Part shown: positions 7,550 through 17,030 of the stretch, piece after piece
Position numbering within the stretch: position 1 is the stretch's first letter
Layout of the letters: the number at the start of each line of letters is the position of its first letter
DNA from: Roseovarius lutimaris
Lineage (GTDB): Bacteria; Pseudomonadota; Alphaproteobacteria; Rhodobacterales; Rhodobacteraceae
Assembly: GCF_900115165.1 (NCBI RefSeq)
Contig: NZ_FOVP01000001.1
Coordinates: 248,001 to 312,000, forward strand
DNA: 64,000 bases
Reading direction: 5' to 3'
Made by a program: the position numbers and the translations under genes
Notes under the pieces: model-generated
Seen by the model: the letters and a program-made list of their open reading frames with translations, nothing else
Told to the model about the DNA's origin: nothing
Databases searched by the model: none

Positions 7550-8953
7550 TTACCTGAAAGAGCGGTTCGACATCACCTGCATCCGCATGTCCGGGCATGT
7601 GTATTGCCCCCGAAGCGGATCACGGCAGGGCGCCTGGATCACCCTGAGACCAAGCCAGATCGCAACCCCGGCGAAAACCGCGCCGCCGACGGCCTGACCG
7701 ATCAAAACGCCATGCGCGCCCCAGATCGCGCCGAAGGCCAGAACAAAGGGCATGGTGCCAAGGGTCTGGCGCCCCCAGTTCACGCCGGTTGAATAGCCCG
7801 GATGCCCAAGGTTGTTGAACGAGGCGTTCGAGACGAAAATCGCCCCGTTGAAGAACGACGCAAGCGCCAGCGGACCGCAATAGAGATAAAGCAGCGAGCG
7901 CATCGTACCGGTGGCATCGAAAAGCCCGGCAATCGGCGCGCGCAATAAAAACAAAAGTGCCGACATCACCAGGACATAGATTGCCAGGAATTTCAGCCCG
8001 TCAAAAAACGTCTGCTGCACCCGGTCCAGACGCCCGGCCCCGAAATTCTGGCCAAAGATCGGCCCGATCGCGCCCGACAGCGCAAGAACCACCGAAAACA
8101 CCACCGGCACCATCCGGTTGATCACCGCCAGACCCGCGACTGCGTCATGGCCGTATTTTGCCATTTCCCGGGTGACAATCGCCGTGCCCACGGGCGTGGC
8201 GACGGTGCCAAGCACCGCCGGCAAGGCGATGCCGACGGCCTCGCGGAAATCGCGTGCCACGCATTGCGGGCGCGGCACGGCAAAGGCCCTGTAGCGTAAC
8301 ACCGCAATCCCCATGGCCATCGCCATTGTCGCGATCCTAGCCGCCACCGTGGCCAGGGCCGCCCCATTAAGGCCCATGCCAAGCGTAAAGATCAAGAGCG
8401 GGTCCAGCACCGCATTGACCCCGCCCCCCAAAAGCGCCGGATACATCGCACCGCGCGCATCACCATAGGCGCGCAAAACCGCCACCGCGACCATCGACAG
8501 CCCCGAGACCAGGGTCGTGGGCAGTATGATCCAGAGATAGCCGGTCGCAAGCTCTGCCACCTGCCCGGTCGCCCCAATAAGGGCCAGCAGGGCCGCGATG
8601 TTGGGCAAGGCCAGGGCCGGAAGGGCAATCCCCACAAGAACCGAAACCACCGCCACGCTCGTGGCATATTCGCGCGCATCAAGCGGCTTGTCCGCGCCCA
8701 TGGACCGCCCCACAAGAGCGCCTGCCGCGATCGACAGACCGATATTCACCGCGCTGAAAAAGAACATGATCGTGCTGGCATAGCCCGCTGCCGCCGCCAA
8801 TTCGTCGCGCCCCAGCATCGAGATGAACACGATATCCAGCAGATCGACCGCGAAAATCGCCATCAGCCCGATGCTTGAGGTGAACGACATGACAGAGACA
8901 TGCCGCATAAGGCTGCCTGAGGTGAAACTTGCGCCTGTATCCTGAACGGCCAT
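7550..8953 (-). CDS. MATE family efflux transporter
   Basis: 467 residues with about 12 hydrophobic membrane segments in two homologous halves of six. Cation-coupled multidrug and toxin extrusion proteins export organic cations, drugs or metabolites across the inner membrane. Visible family features include the first helix with IFAVDLLDIVFISMLGRDELAAAAGY, the inter-helix ALVGRSMGADKPLDAREYA segment, and the second-half repeat GPIFGQNFGAGRLDRVQQTFFDGLKF. The ATG at 8953 has GGAGCAGG ahead. It is a single gene between a convergent DUF502 gene and the FAD oxidoreductase operon end. Substrate cannot be told. Confidence 0.92.
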   Translation of the reverse strand: MAVQDTGASFTSGSLMRHVSVMSFTSSIGLMAIFAVDLLDIVFISMLGRDELAAAAGYASTIMFFFSAVNIGLSIAAGALVGRSMGADKPLDAREYATSVAVVSVLVGIALPALALPNIAALLALIGATGQVAELATGYLWIILPTTLVSGLSMVAVAVLRAYGDARGAMYPALLGGGVNAVLDPLLIFTLGMGLNGAALATVAARIATMAMAMGIAVLRYRAFAVPRPQCVARDFREAVGIALPAVLGTVATPVGTAIVTREMAKYGHDAVAGLAVINRMVPVVFSVVLALSGAIGPIFGQNFGAGRLDRVQQTFFDGLKFLAIYVLVMSALLFLLRAPIAGLFDATGTMRSLLYLYCGPLALASFFNGAIFVSNASFNNLGHPGYSTGVNWGRQTLGTMPFVLAFGAIWGAHGVLIGQAVGGAVFAGVAIWLGLRVIQAPCRDPLRGQYTCPDMRMQVMSNRSFR

Positions 8954-9050
8954 GTCCTGCTCCGATATCTGGTCTGGAGGCAGCACATATAGCTGTCTTG
9001 CGTCAGCGCAATGGGAAACAAGTCAACACACAGTGATTGTGCGCCGATGG

Positions 9051-10310
9051 CTAGCTGCGCGCCGCCCCCAGATGCACAAGTCGCGCGCCGGTTTCATAGA
9101 ATAGCGTTTTCAGGGTGCAGAACCTTTCGGCATAGGCATCCACGCCCGGCACCGGCAGCCCGCTTTCGTCGTCATTGAGCAAGGCCAGAGCCGCCGCGCG
9201 GCCATACACCGTCCCCGGCCCGATGCCCCGCCCGGAATAGCCAAACACCGCTAGCCCGTCGCGCCCAAGCCGCAAAATGCGTGGCAAGTGATCCTCGGTC
9301 ATGGCGATTTTGCCGCTCCAGGCGTGCTCGATTTCGGAGCCGGCAAGCCGGGGAAACAGCTTTGCGAGCTTGCGTTCGGCCCAGTTGGCGTGGGTCGCGG
9401 CCTCGCTTCCCATGCCGCCGATGATCACACGACCGGCCTTGTCCCTGCGGATCGAGGACATGATCAGCCCGGTATCCCAGGCCCCTTCGCCCCCCGCCAG
9501 AATATCGCCGGCAAGGTTCGCGCCAAGCGGTGTGGTCGCCAGCTGGAAAAACTGCACCACCGGCACAGAAGGTATCGCCATATGCGCCAGCGGTTGGTGA
9601 TAGGCATTGGTCGCCACCAAAAGGTGGCGCGCCCGGATCTTGCCCGACCGGCTTGTCACAACCCATTGACCGCCGTGCCGCGCGGCGCCGGTGACGGGGC
9701 TGTTCTCGTAAATCCGCGCGCCCTGTGCCATAGCGGCGCGGGCAAGGCCGCGCGCATAGGAAAGCGGCTGGATCGTGCCGGCGCGCGCATCAAGAAGCGC
9801 GCCACCGAAGGCCGTGCTTGCGGTGCGTCTCGCGACCTCATCCGCCGTAAGATAGCGCACCGGCGCGCCGCGCGCCTGCATCTGCGCCAGGCGCGCCTTG
9901 AGCTGACCCTCGCCCTTTGGGGCATGCGCCAGATGCAAGGTGCCCGCGCGCGTCGCCTCGCAGTCAATGGCATGGCGCGCGATCAGGTCAAACACCACAT
10001 CCGGCGCGCCGCCCAACACGGTATTAAGGTGCTCGCCCGCCGCCTCGCCCAAGGCGCGGCACACATCGTCGGGCGCCAGCCATAACCCGGCATTGACCAG
10101 CCCCACATTGCGCCCCGACCCGCCATGACCCACGGTGTTGGCCTCAAGCACCGCCACTTCGGCGCCCTGCCCTGCGGCGGCAAGCGCGGCCGAGAGCCCG
10201 GTAAAACCGCCGCCGACAATCACGAGATCGACGCCAAGTTCGCCTTGAAATCCGGGCGCCTGAAAGGTTTCTGCGGCACTCTCTTGCCAAAGATTGCCAA
10301 GCCCGCTCAT
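9051..10310 (-). CDS. FAD-dependent amine/amino-acid oxidoreductase (DAO family)
   Basis: 419 residues. The N-terminal dinucleotide motif VIVGGGFTGLSAALAAAGQG (residues about 30-49) is followed by the Glu of AVLEA, and the GSGRNVGLVNAG segment is typical of the PuuB/pipecolate-oxidase branch of the DAO family. FSGRGIGPGTVYGRA near the C-terminus completes the FAD site. Such enzymes oxidise a secondary or primary amine to an imine or aldehyde. Its start overlaps the stop of the fused E1 gene by four bases, and gcdH lies upstream, so I suspect a role in L-pipecolate, 2-aminoadipate or lysine catabolism. gamma-Glutamylputrescine or another amine remains possible. Confidence 0.85.
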   Translation of the reverse strand: MSGLGNLWQESAAETFQAPGFQGELGVDLVIVGGGFTGLSAALAAAGQGAEVAVLEANTVGHGGSGRNVGLVNAGLWLAPDDVCRALGEAAGEHLNTVLGGAPDVVFDLIARHAIDCEATRAGTLHLAHAPKGEGQLKARLAQMQARGAPVRYLTADEVARRTASTAFGGALLDARAGTIQPLSYARGLARAAMAQGARIYENSPVTGAARHGGQWVVTSRSGKIRARHLLVATNAYHQPLAHMAIPSVPVVQFFQLATTPLGANLAGDILAGGEGAWDTGLIMSSIRRDKAGRVIIGGMGSEAATHANWAERKLAKLFPRLAGSEIEHAWSGKIAMTEDHLPRILRLGRDGLAVFGYSGRGIGPGTVYGRAAALALLNDDESGLPVPGVDAYAERFCTLKTLFYETGARLVHLGAARS

Positions 10311-12493
10311 CCGCGCAAGATCCGCTCTGCGGCGGCGATGATCGAGGCCTTTGACGGCATCGTGACGCCATAGGCAGGGCCGGTGGCGATAAAGCTGTCT
10401 TTGGCCACCTCGCGAGCCACCGGCACATCAAGGCGTTCGGCAAAGAACGCGGCAAGCGCCTCGGCCTGCCCGCCGGTGCGGCGGCATTCATCGACAATCA
10501 GGATGCGTTCACAGCCCTCAACCGCCTTGAGAAGCGCCTCTTCGGCCAGCGGCGCAAGCCAGCGCAGGTCAACCACCCGCACCCCATCGCCCAGCTCTGC
10601 CAGGGCCTGATGGCTCAGGTAACAGCCATTGCCATAGGTCACGATTGCCAGATCATTGCCCGTGCCGGTGACGCCCACCTGCCCCAAGGGCGCGCTTGCC
10701 TGCGCCTCGGGATAGCGCCGCATCCAGCCGCCATCCCCCGCCGCGTGCAGATCGCGCATCGGGTAAAGCGCGATCGGTTCGACCATGACCACGACGCGGC
10801 CCTCCTCGCGGGCCAGTCTGACGGCTTCTCTGTACATGAGGATCGCATCATAACCATTTGACGGGCAACCTATAATGATGCCCGGTATGTCACGCAGAAC
10901 GGCCAGGGAATTATCGTTGTGAAAATGCCCACCAAAGCCCTTCTGATAGCCAAGGCCAGCGACCCTAAGCACCATCGGGTTGCTGAATTGCCCGTTGGAA
11001 AAGAACGAAAGCGTCGCCGCCTCGCCGCGAATTTGATCCTCGGCATTGTGCAGATAGGCCAGAAACTGAATTTCCGGCATTGGAATATAACCGTTCTGTG
11101 CCAAGCCCAACGACAGGCCAAGAATGCTTTGCTCATCCAGCAGGCTGTCGATCATCCGATGCGCGCCAAAGCGCGATTGCAGGCCCTTGGTGATGCCGTA
11201 AACCCCGCCCTTGCGGCCGATATCCTCGCCTGCCATGACGATCTCGGGATACTCCAGCATAAGGTCGGTCAGGCCAAGATTGATCAGCTTGTTCATCGGC
11301 TGCGGCGTTCCAAGCGCGCGCATGTCCGACGCGCCGAAACAGGCCGCGCGCGCCGCCGGGTCGGGGCCGTTGGCGCGGGTGGCCTTGCGAGATGGCGGGA
11401 TGATCGAGGCCATGACATCGGCGGCAGTTGTCAGCTTGGGGCGCTTGACCGCCTCTTTGGCCATGGATGAGGTTTCCTCGAAAACAGACTGATAAATATC
11501 GAGAATTTCAGAACGATTCGCGGCTTTTTCGCGAATCAAACGCGCCGCAGAATAGAGCAGCGGATCATGGGCCTCATTGGCCTCGATCTCAGCCATCGGG
11601 CGATAGGCCGCCTCGACATCCGGTCCGGCATGCCCGTAAAGCCGCACGCAGGACATGTGCAAAACCGCCGGTTTGCGCATCCGCCGTACCCAATCGGCGG
11701 CCTCGCGGGCGACTGAATATGTTTCAACCGGATCAAGCCCGTTGCAGGCGAAATACCGCAGGCCGGGGCGCGATTGAAGCACCGCCGAAACCCAGCCTTC
11801 CGGTGATTTAACAGAGATCCCTATGCCATTGTCTTCGCATAAAAAAAGCAAAGGCAATGGCGCGCCCTGCCAGCTTGTCCAACCGGCGCAATTCAGCGCA
11901 CCCTGCGCGGTGGAATGGTTCATCGAGGCGTCGCCAAAGCTGCAAAAGGCAATCGCATCGGGCGCATATTCCGGCGCGGGCGGCGGTGAGCGCCGCATCA
12001 GACCGATGGAATAGGCCGCCCCAACCGCCTTGGGCAGATGGCTGGCGATGGTCGAGGTTTGTGGCGGAATATTCAAGGCTTTGCTGCCCAGCACCTTGTG
12101 CCGCCCGCCGCTGATCGGGTCCTCGGCAGAGGCGGTAAAGCTCAGCAGCATATCCCAAAGCGGATCCTGCCCCGGCACCTGTTGCGCGCGGGCCACCTGA
12201 AACGCGCCGTCGCGGTAATGCAGGAACGCCGGATCACTGGGGCGCAGCGCGCGTGCTACCGCCGCGACGCCTTCGTGCCCGCTGGAGCCGATGGTGTAAA
12301 ACCCCTGCCCCTGCGCCTGAAGCTGGCGCGCGACGCGGTCGAGCTGTCGGCTGATGACCTGAGCGCGAAACAAGGTCAACAGGGCTGCGTGATCAAGCCC
12401 GGCCTGTTTCGCCGTCAACGTCGAAAGCGCGGGCAAATCGCCCGCGCTGACGCGTTTCAGGAAGTTTTCGTGAACAATTTCTGCGCGATCCAT
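10307..12493 (-). CDS. Fused alpha/beta thiamine-diphosphate 2-oxoacid dehydrogenase E1
   Basis: 728 residues carrying both halves of an E1 component in one chain. The alpha-like half (to about residue 340) has the ThDP motif GDAS (187-190) with the matching N further on and FLCEDNGIGIS. The beta-like transketolase half (about 395-728) contains IVMAGEDIGRKGGVYGITKGLQ and the C-terminal transketolase domain VVDLRWLAPLAEEALL. E1 decarboxylates a 2-oxoacid and transfers the acyl group to lipoyl-E2, which is not encoded nearby. It follows gcdH by 39 bases and overlaps the FAD oxidoreductase by four. A 2-oxoadipate substrate, giving glutaryl-CoA for GcdH, is an attractive inference; branched-chain oxoacids are the alternative. 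Confidence 0.88.
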   Translation of the reverse strand: MDRAEIVHENFLKRVSAGDLPALSTLTAKQAGLDHAALLTLFRAQVISRQLDRVARQLQAQGQGFYTIGSSGHEGVAAVARALRPSDPAFLHYRDGAFQVARAQQVPGQDPLWDMLLSFTASAEDPISGGRHKVLGSKALNIPPQTSTIASHLPKAVGAAYSIGLMRRSPPPAPEYAPDAIAFCSFGDASMNHSTAQGALNCAGWTSWQGAPLPLLFLCEDNGIGISVKSPEGWVSAVLQSRPGLRYFACNGLDPVETYSVAREAADWVRRMRKPAVLHMSCVRLYGHAGPDVEAAYRPMAEIEANEAHDPLLYSAARLIREKAANRSEILDIYQSVFEETSSMAKEAVKRPKLTTAADVMASIIPPSRKATRANGPDPAARAACFGASDMRALGTPQPMNKLINLGLTDLMLEYPEIVMAGEDIGRKGGVYGITKGLQSRFGAHRMIDSLLDEQSILGLSLGLAQNGYIPMPEIQFLAYLHNAEDQIRGEAATLSFFSNGQFSNPMVLRVAGLGYQKGFGGHFHNDNSLAVLRDIPGIIIGCPSNGYDAILMYREAVRLAREEGRVVVMVEPIALYPMRDLHAAGDGGWMRRYPEAQASAPLGQVGVTGTGNDLAIVTYGNGCYLSHQALAELGDGVRVVDLRWLAPLAEEALLKAVEGCERILIVDECRRTGGQAEALAAFFAERLDVPVAREVAKDSFIATGPAYGVTMPSKASIIAAAERILRG

Positions 12494-12532
12494 GCAAGCC
12501 CTGTATCAAACGTTTGCGCCGACTGTGCCGCC

Positions 12533-13756
12533 TTAGAAAAACGCCTGCAACCCCGTTTGTGCCCGTCCAAGGATAAGTGCATGAACATCATGCGTGCCCT
12601 CGTAGGTATTCACGGTTTCAAGGTTCACCATATGGCGAATGACCTGAAATTCCTCGGAAATCCCGTTGCCGCCATGCATGTCGCGCGCATGGCGGGCAAT
12701 CTCAAGCGCCTTGCCACAATTGTTGCGCTTGATCATCGAGATCATTTCAGGCGCGGCATTGGCCTCGTCCATCAGCCGCCCGACCCGCAAAGCAGCCTGA
12801 AGGCCCAGGGTAATTTCGGTCTGCATATTGGCGAGCTTGAGTTGGAAAAGCTGGGTCTGCGCCAGCGGACGGTTGAATTGACGCCGATCCAGCCCGTATT
12901 GCCGTGACGCATGCCAACAGAACTCTGCCGCGCCCATCACCCCCCAGGCGATGCCATAGCGGGCCCGGTTCAAACATCCAAAAGGCCCTTTAAGGCCTTG
13001 AACATTCGGCAAAATAGCGTCTTCCGACACCTCGACGCCCTGCATCACGATCTCGCCCGTGACCGAGGCCCGCAGGCTAAGTTTGCCGCCCACTTTCGGC
13101 GCGCTCAAACCCTTCATGCCCTTCTCAAGAACAAAGCCGCGAATTTTGCCGTCATGCGCATCGGATTTCGCCCAGACAACAAAGACATCGGCGATCGGAC
13201 TGTTGGAAATCCACATTTTTGTGCCGGTGATACGGTATCCCGATTCGGTCTTTTCAGCGCGGGTCTTCATGCCTGCGGGGTCAGAACCGGCATCGGGTTC
13301 GGTCAGACCGAAACAACCGATCAACTCGCCTTTTGCCAGCCCTGGCAGATACTTACGGCGCTGTTCTTCGCTGCCGTAGGCATAGATCGGATACATCACA
13401 AGGCTCGATTGCACGCTCATCATGCTGCGATAGCCGGAATCGACGCGCTCGATCTCGCGGGCAACGAGGCCATAGCTGACATAGCCCGCCCCAAGGCCAC
13501 CATATTCCTCGGGGATGGTCGTGCCCAGAAGGCCCATATCGCCCATTTCCTTGAAAATATCGGGATCGACCCGTTCTTCGCGATAGGCGTCAATCACCCG
13601 AGGTTGCAACGTTTCCTGGGCAAATGTGCGCGCGCTTTCCGCAATCATCCGCTCTTCTTCGCTAAGCTGATCATTCATGCGAAACGGATCGGCCCACTCA
13701 AAGCTATTGAGGTCCGGCGCATCCTTGGCGCGCAGGACGGGCGTATTGGCGTTCAT
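12533..13756 (-). CDS. gcdH: Glutaryl-CoA dehydrogenase
   Basis: 407 residues of the acyl-CoA dehydrogenase family. It would oxidise and decarboxylate glutaryl-CoA to crotonyl-CoA. Diagnostic features: [36 protein letters not shown] for FAD binding, [16 protein letters not shown] (typical of GCDH), and the catalytic Glu in [10 protein letters not shown] at about residue 386. ATG 13756 was chosen over the in-frame ATG at 13765 because AAGGA lies eight bases ahead of the former. First gene of the gcdH-E1-FAD oxidoreductase operon, divergent from a LysR regulator. Confidence 0.94.
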   Translation of the reverse strand: MNANTPVLRAKDAPDLNSFEWADPFRMNDQLSEEERMIAESARTFAQETLQPRVIDAYREERVDPDIFKEMGDMGLLGTTIPEEYGGLGAGYVSYGLVAREIERVDSGYRSMMSVQSSLVMYPIYAYGSEEQRRKYLPGLAKGELIGCFGLTEPDAGSDPAGMKTRAEKTESGYRITGTKMWISNSPIADVFVVWAKSDAHDGKIRGFVLEKGMKGLSAPKVGGKLSLRASVTGEIVMQGVEVSEDAILPNVQGLKGPFGCLNRARYGIAWGVMGAAEFCWHASRQYGLDRRQFNRPLAQTQLFQLKLANMQTEITLGLQAALRVGRLMDEANAAPEMISMIKRNNCGKALEIARHARDMHGGNGISEEFQVIRHMVNLETVNTYEGTHDVHALILGRAQTGLQAFF

Positions 13757-13860
13757 GGGAGACATCCTTATGAGTTTTTTTCAGGTTGATCCTAGGTTAC
13801 ACTGGTAAAACGGCATGGAATAGCGATATTTACACATTAACCCATGAGCAAAGCGCAAGT

Positions 13861-14772
13861 ATGAGCCTGTCCCGCCGTTTCCAGCCCTCCATAGCCTCGC
13901 TGCGCGCCCTTGAGGCGCTTGACCGCCTTGGCAGTGCGACGGCGGTCGCACAAGAGCTGTCGCAAACTCAAAGTGCGGTCAGCAGGCAATTGAAAACATT
14001 GGAAGAACAGCTTGGCGTGACGCTTGTCATTCGCGAAGGGCGCAGCCTGGTTTTGACGCCCGAGGCGGCGGATTATGCCGATAAAATCCGGGGGGCCTTG
14101 CAGCAGATCACGCAGGCCTCGCTAAAACTGACGGTCAACCCGGTCGGCGGAAGCCTGACACTGGCCATTTTGCCGACCTTCGGCATGCGGTGGCTGGTGC
14201 CGCGTCTGGCGGATTTCGCGCGCCTGCACCCGGAGGTGACGATCAACCTCTCGACGCGCCTAAAGCCGTTTAACTTTGCCAGTGAACCGTTTGATGCAGC
14301 GATACATTTTGGAAAATCGGATTGGCCCGGAACACAGGCACTGCGGCTCAAGACCGAGGCGGTCCTGCCGGTTTGCACGCCCGAGTTGCTGGCCACTCGA
14401 CCGCCCCTTGCAGGTGCCGCTGATTTGCTTGGCCTGCCGCTTTTGCATATCGAGACCCGGCCACAAGCCTGGGCGGCCTGGCTTGCGGCGCATGGGGTGA
14501 TGGGCGCACAGGTGACTGGCACGGTCTATGACCAATTCTCAACCATCACCCAGGCCGCGCTGCATGGGTTGGGCGTGGCACTTTTGCCCGACTACCTGGC
14601 CGAGCAGGATCTGGCGACCGGACGGCTGGTCTGTGCATGGGGTGGGGCCGCGCAAACGCCCGGGGCCTACTATCTGGTCTGGCCGCTACGCAATGCACGC
14701 GATCCGGCGTTGCTCAAGTTTCGCGACTGGCTGGCCGGTCAGGCCGAGGATGAAGATCCCCTGCCCCGATAA
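13861..14772 (+). CDS. LysR family transcriptional regulator divergent from gcdH
   Basis: 303 residues: N-terminal winged helix-turn-helix (about 8-65, with SATAVAQELSQTQSAVSRQLKTLEEQLG) and a LysR substrate-binding domain (about 90-295), closest in style to the GcvA branch. The start at 13861 gives a normal MSLSRRF N-terminus. It is divergent from gcdH with 104 bases between the starts; that gap has TTACACTGGTAA-type dyads that could be its operator. It probably controls the gcdH operon, with a pathway intermediate as ligand; this is inferred from gene arrangement. Confidence 0.9.
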   Translation: MSLSRRFQPSIASLRALEALDRLGSATAVAQELSQTQSAVSRQLKTLEEQLGVTLVIREGRSLVLTPEAADYADKIRGALQQITQASLKLTVNPVGGSLTLAILPTFGMRWLVPRLADFARLHPEVTINLSTRLKPFNFASEPFDAAIHFGKSDWPGTQALRLKTEAVLPVCTPELLATRPPLAGAADLLGLPLLHIETRPQAWAAWLAAHGVMGAQVTGTVYDQFSTITQAALHGLGVALLPDYLAEQDLATGRLVCAWGGAAQTPGAYYLVWPLRNARDPALLKFRDWLAGQAEDEDPLPR

Positions 14773-14781
14773 GTCAATCGC

Positions 14782-15471
14782 CTAACCAAGGGCATAGCCC
14801 GCGCCACGCACCGTGCGCAGCGGATCGTCGCCGCCATACTGGCAGAGCGCCTTGCGCAGCCGTCCGATATGGACGTCAACGGTGCGGGTATCGACATAGA
14901 TATCGCGCCCCCAGACCCGATCCAGAAGCTGATCGCGCGACCAGACCCGGCCCGGCTTTTCCATGAAGGTCGAGAGCAGGCGAAATTCGGTCGGACCAAG
15001 CTTCAACGGCTCATCCGCGCGCGTCACCCGGTGGGTTTCGGCGTCCAGTACGATATCAAGATATTCAAGCCGCTCGCCCATTGTCGCCGGGCGCGTGCGG
15101 CGCAATTGGGCGCGCACCCGCGCCAAAAGCTCGACCACCGAATAGGGTTTGATCACATAGTCATCAGCGCCGGTTTCAAGACCGCGCACAAGATCCACCT
15201 CTTCAGAGCGCGCCGACAGCATGATGATCGGAATGGCGCGGGTTTGCGTGCGGGTCTTGAGTTGGCGACAGACCTCGATGCCCGACAGATTCGGCATCAT
15301 CCAGTCGAGCACGATGATATCGGGCGGCGATTCCTCCACGATCAAGAGAGCCTCTTCGCCATTGCAGGCCACGAGCACGTGAAACCCGTCCGCCTCAAGG
15401 TTATAGCTCAGAACCTCGCGCTGTGCGGGTTCGTCTTCGACCAGAAGGACGGTCGGTTGATCGACGGCCAT
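14782..15471 (-). CDS. phoB: Phosphate regulon response regulator
   Basis: 229 residues. Receiver domain (1-120) with the acidic pair in VEDEP and phospho-acceptor Asp56 in VLDWMMPNLSG, then an OmpR/PhoB winged helix (about 130-228) ending with VDVHIGRLRKAL and RTVRGAGYALG. Phosphorylated PhoB binds Pho boxes and activates phosphate-starvation genes, including the pst operon in which it sits last. It follows phoU with a 16-base gap. The start at 15471 gives MAVDQPTVLLVEDEP. Confidence 0.96.
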   Translation of the reverse strand: MAVDQPTVLLVEDEPAQREVLSYNLEADGFHVLVACNGEEALLIVEESPPDIIVLDWMMPNLSGIEVCRQLKTRTQTRAIPIIMLSARSEEVDLVRGLETGADDYVIKPYSVVELLARVRAQLRRTRPATMGERLEYLDIVLDAETHRVTRADEPLKLGPTEFRLLSTFMEKPGRVWSRDQLLDRVWGRDIYVDTRTVDVHIGRLRKALCQYGGDDPLRTVRGAGYALG

Positions 15472-15487
15472 TGTCAGGCTCTCCTGT

Positions 15488-16207
15488 TCAGGACGATGAT
15501 GAAATAGACGGGTCAGTCGAAGTCTGATCGTCTTTGGGGCGCGGATCATCGGGCATCTCGCCCGAGACCAGATAGATCACCTGTTCGGCGATCGAGGTCA
15601 CATGATCGCCCATCCGTTCGGTATTCTTGGCGATGAAATGCAGATGCATGCAGGCGGTGATATTGCGCGGGTCTTCCATCATGAAAGTCAGGAATTCGCG
15701 AAAGATCGCGTTGTACATCTGATCGACATCCCGGTCGCGCTGTATCACCTCATGGGCAAGATTGATGTCGCGCTGAATATAGGCATCAAGCGCGTCCTTG
15801 AGCATCGTTTCGACCTCGCGCGCCATCCGGCGCAGCGCCGCGGGCGAGCCGCTGACCGGCGACATCTGGGTCAGGATCGAGGTGCGCTTGGCCATGTTCT
15901 TGGCATAATCGCCGATCCGCTCAAGATTGCCCGAGATTTTCATCACCGACAGCACAATCCGCAGATCGCCGGCCGTGGGCGCGCGCAGGGCAATCACGCG
16001 GGCCGCTTCTTCGTTGATCTCCTCTTCGAGGATGTCGATGGCCTTGTCGCGCCCGCGGACCTCTTCGGCAAGTTCTTCGTCGCGGGTTTCAAGCGAGCGG
16101 GCGGCGTCGCTGATGGCGCGTTCCACCAGCCCGCCCATTTTCATGATCCGGGCCTGAATGGTTTCAAGGTCGCGGTCAAAAGCCGAGGCGATATGTTGGT
16201 TTGACAT
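15488..16207 (-). CDS. phoU: Phosphate signalling protein PhoU
   Basis: 239 residues forming two PhoU three-helix repeats. Metal-binding-type motifs are seen, including SGNLERIGDYAKNMAKR in the first repeat and KNTERMGDHVTSIAEQVIYL in the second. PhoU links the Pst transporter to PhoR and keeps the regulon off when phosphate is plentiful. It lies between pstB and phoB in the operon. The final 20 residues are an Asp/Ser-rich tail. Confidence 0.96.
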   Translation of the reverse strand: MSNQHIASAFDRDLETIQARIMKMGGLVERAISDAARSLETRDEELAEEVRGRDKAIDILEEEINEEAARVIALRAPTAGDLRIVLSVMKISGNLERIGDYAKNMAKRTSILTQMSPVSGSPAALRRMAREVETMLKDALDAYIQRDINLAHEVIQRDRDVDQMYNAIFREFLTFMMEDPRNITACMHLHFIAKNTERMGDHVTSIAEQVIYLVSGEMPDDPRPKDDQTSTDPSISSSS

Positions 16208-16218
16208 GGGGTTCGTCC

Positions 16219-17016
16219 TTAGCCGATGCGCCCGGTGATATAGCTTTCGGTGCGCTCATCTGTGGGGTTGGTGAAAATATGGCTGGTCTCGCCAAACTCG
16301 ACCAGATGGCCAAGATGGAAAAACGCGGTTTTCTGGCTGACGCGGGCGGCCTGTTGCATCGAATGAGTAACGATGACGACCGAATACTCCTGACGCAATT
16401 CGTCGATCAACTCTTCGACCTGCGCGGTGGCAATCGGGTCAAGCGCCGAACAAGGCTCGTCCATCAACAGAACCTCGGGCTGTGTGGCCACCGCGCGGGC
16501 GATGCAAAGCCGTTGTTGCTGCCCGCCCGAAAGACCCGTTCCGGGGGTATCAAGCCGGTCCTTGACCTCATCCCAGAGCGCGGCGCGGCGCAGGGATTTC
16601 TCGACGATCCCTTCAAGATCGGCGCGGGTGTTGGCAAGCCCGTGAATGCGCGGCCCATAGGCGACATTATCATAAATCGACTTGGGGAACGGGTTGGGTT
16701 TCTGAAACACCATGCCGACCTTGGCACGCAATTGCACCGGGTCGATCGAGCGGTCATAGATATCCTGCCCGTCAAGGCGGATATCGCCGGTCACGCGACA
16801 GATCGCAATGGTGTCATTCATCCGGTTCAGACACCGCAGAAAGGTGGATTTGCCACAACCCGACGGGCCGATAAAGGCGGTCACGGTCTTGTCGAGGATA
16901 TCGACATCGACCCCTTTGATCGCCTCGGCCTCGTTATAGAACACATGCACGTTGCGGGCGGAAAATTTCATTGTTTCGGTGGTCACGGGGCTCTCCGGGG
17001 TTGGCGCGTCGTACAT
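16219..17016 (-). CDS. pstB: Phosphate ABC transporter ATP-binding protein
   Basis: 265 residues. Walker [20 protein letters not shown], the PstB-typical Q-loop region [27 protein letters not shown], signature [14 protein letters not shown] and Walker [17 protein letters not shown] are all intact. It powers phosphate uptake through PstCA. ATG 17016 was chosen because AGAAGGA lies seven bases ahead; an in-frame start at 17037 is poorer and would overlap pstA. Third transporter gene after pstC and pstA. Confidence 0.96.
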   Translation of the reverse strand: MYDAPTPESPVTTETMKFSARNVHVFYNEAEAIKGVDVDILDKTVTAFIGPSGCGKSTFLRCLNRMNDTIAICRVTGDIRLDGQDIYDRSIDPVQLRAKVGMVFQKPNPFPKSIYDNVAYGPRIHGLANTRADLEGIVEKSLRRAALWDEVKDRLDTPGTGLSGGQQQRLCIARAVATQPEVLLMDEPCSALDPIATAQVEELIDELRQEYSVVIVTHSMQQAARVSQKTAFFHLGHLVEFGETSHIFTNPTDERTESYITGRIG

Positions 17017-17030
17017 CGGTCTGTCCTTCT

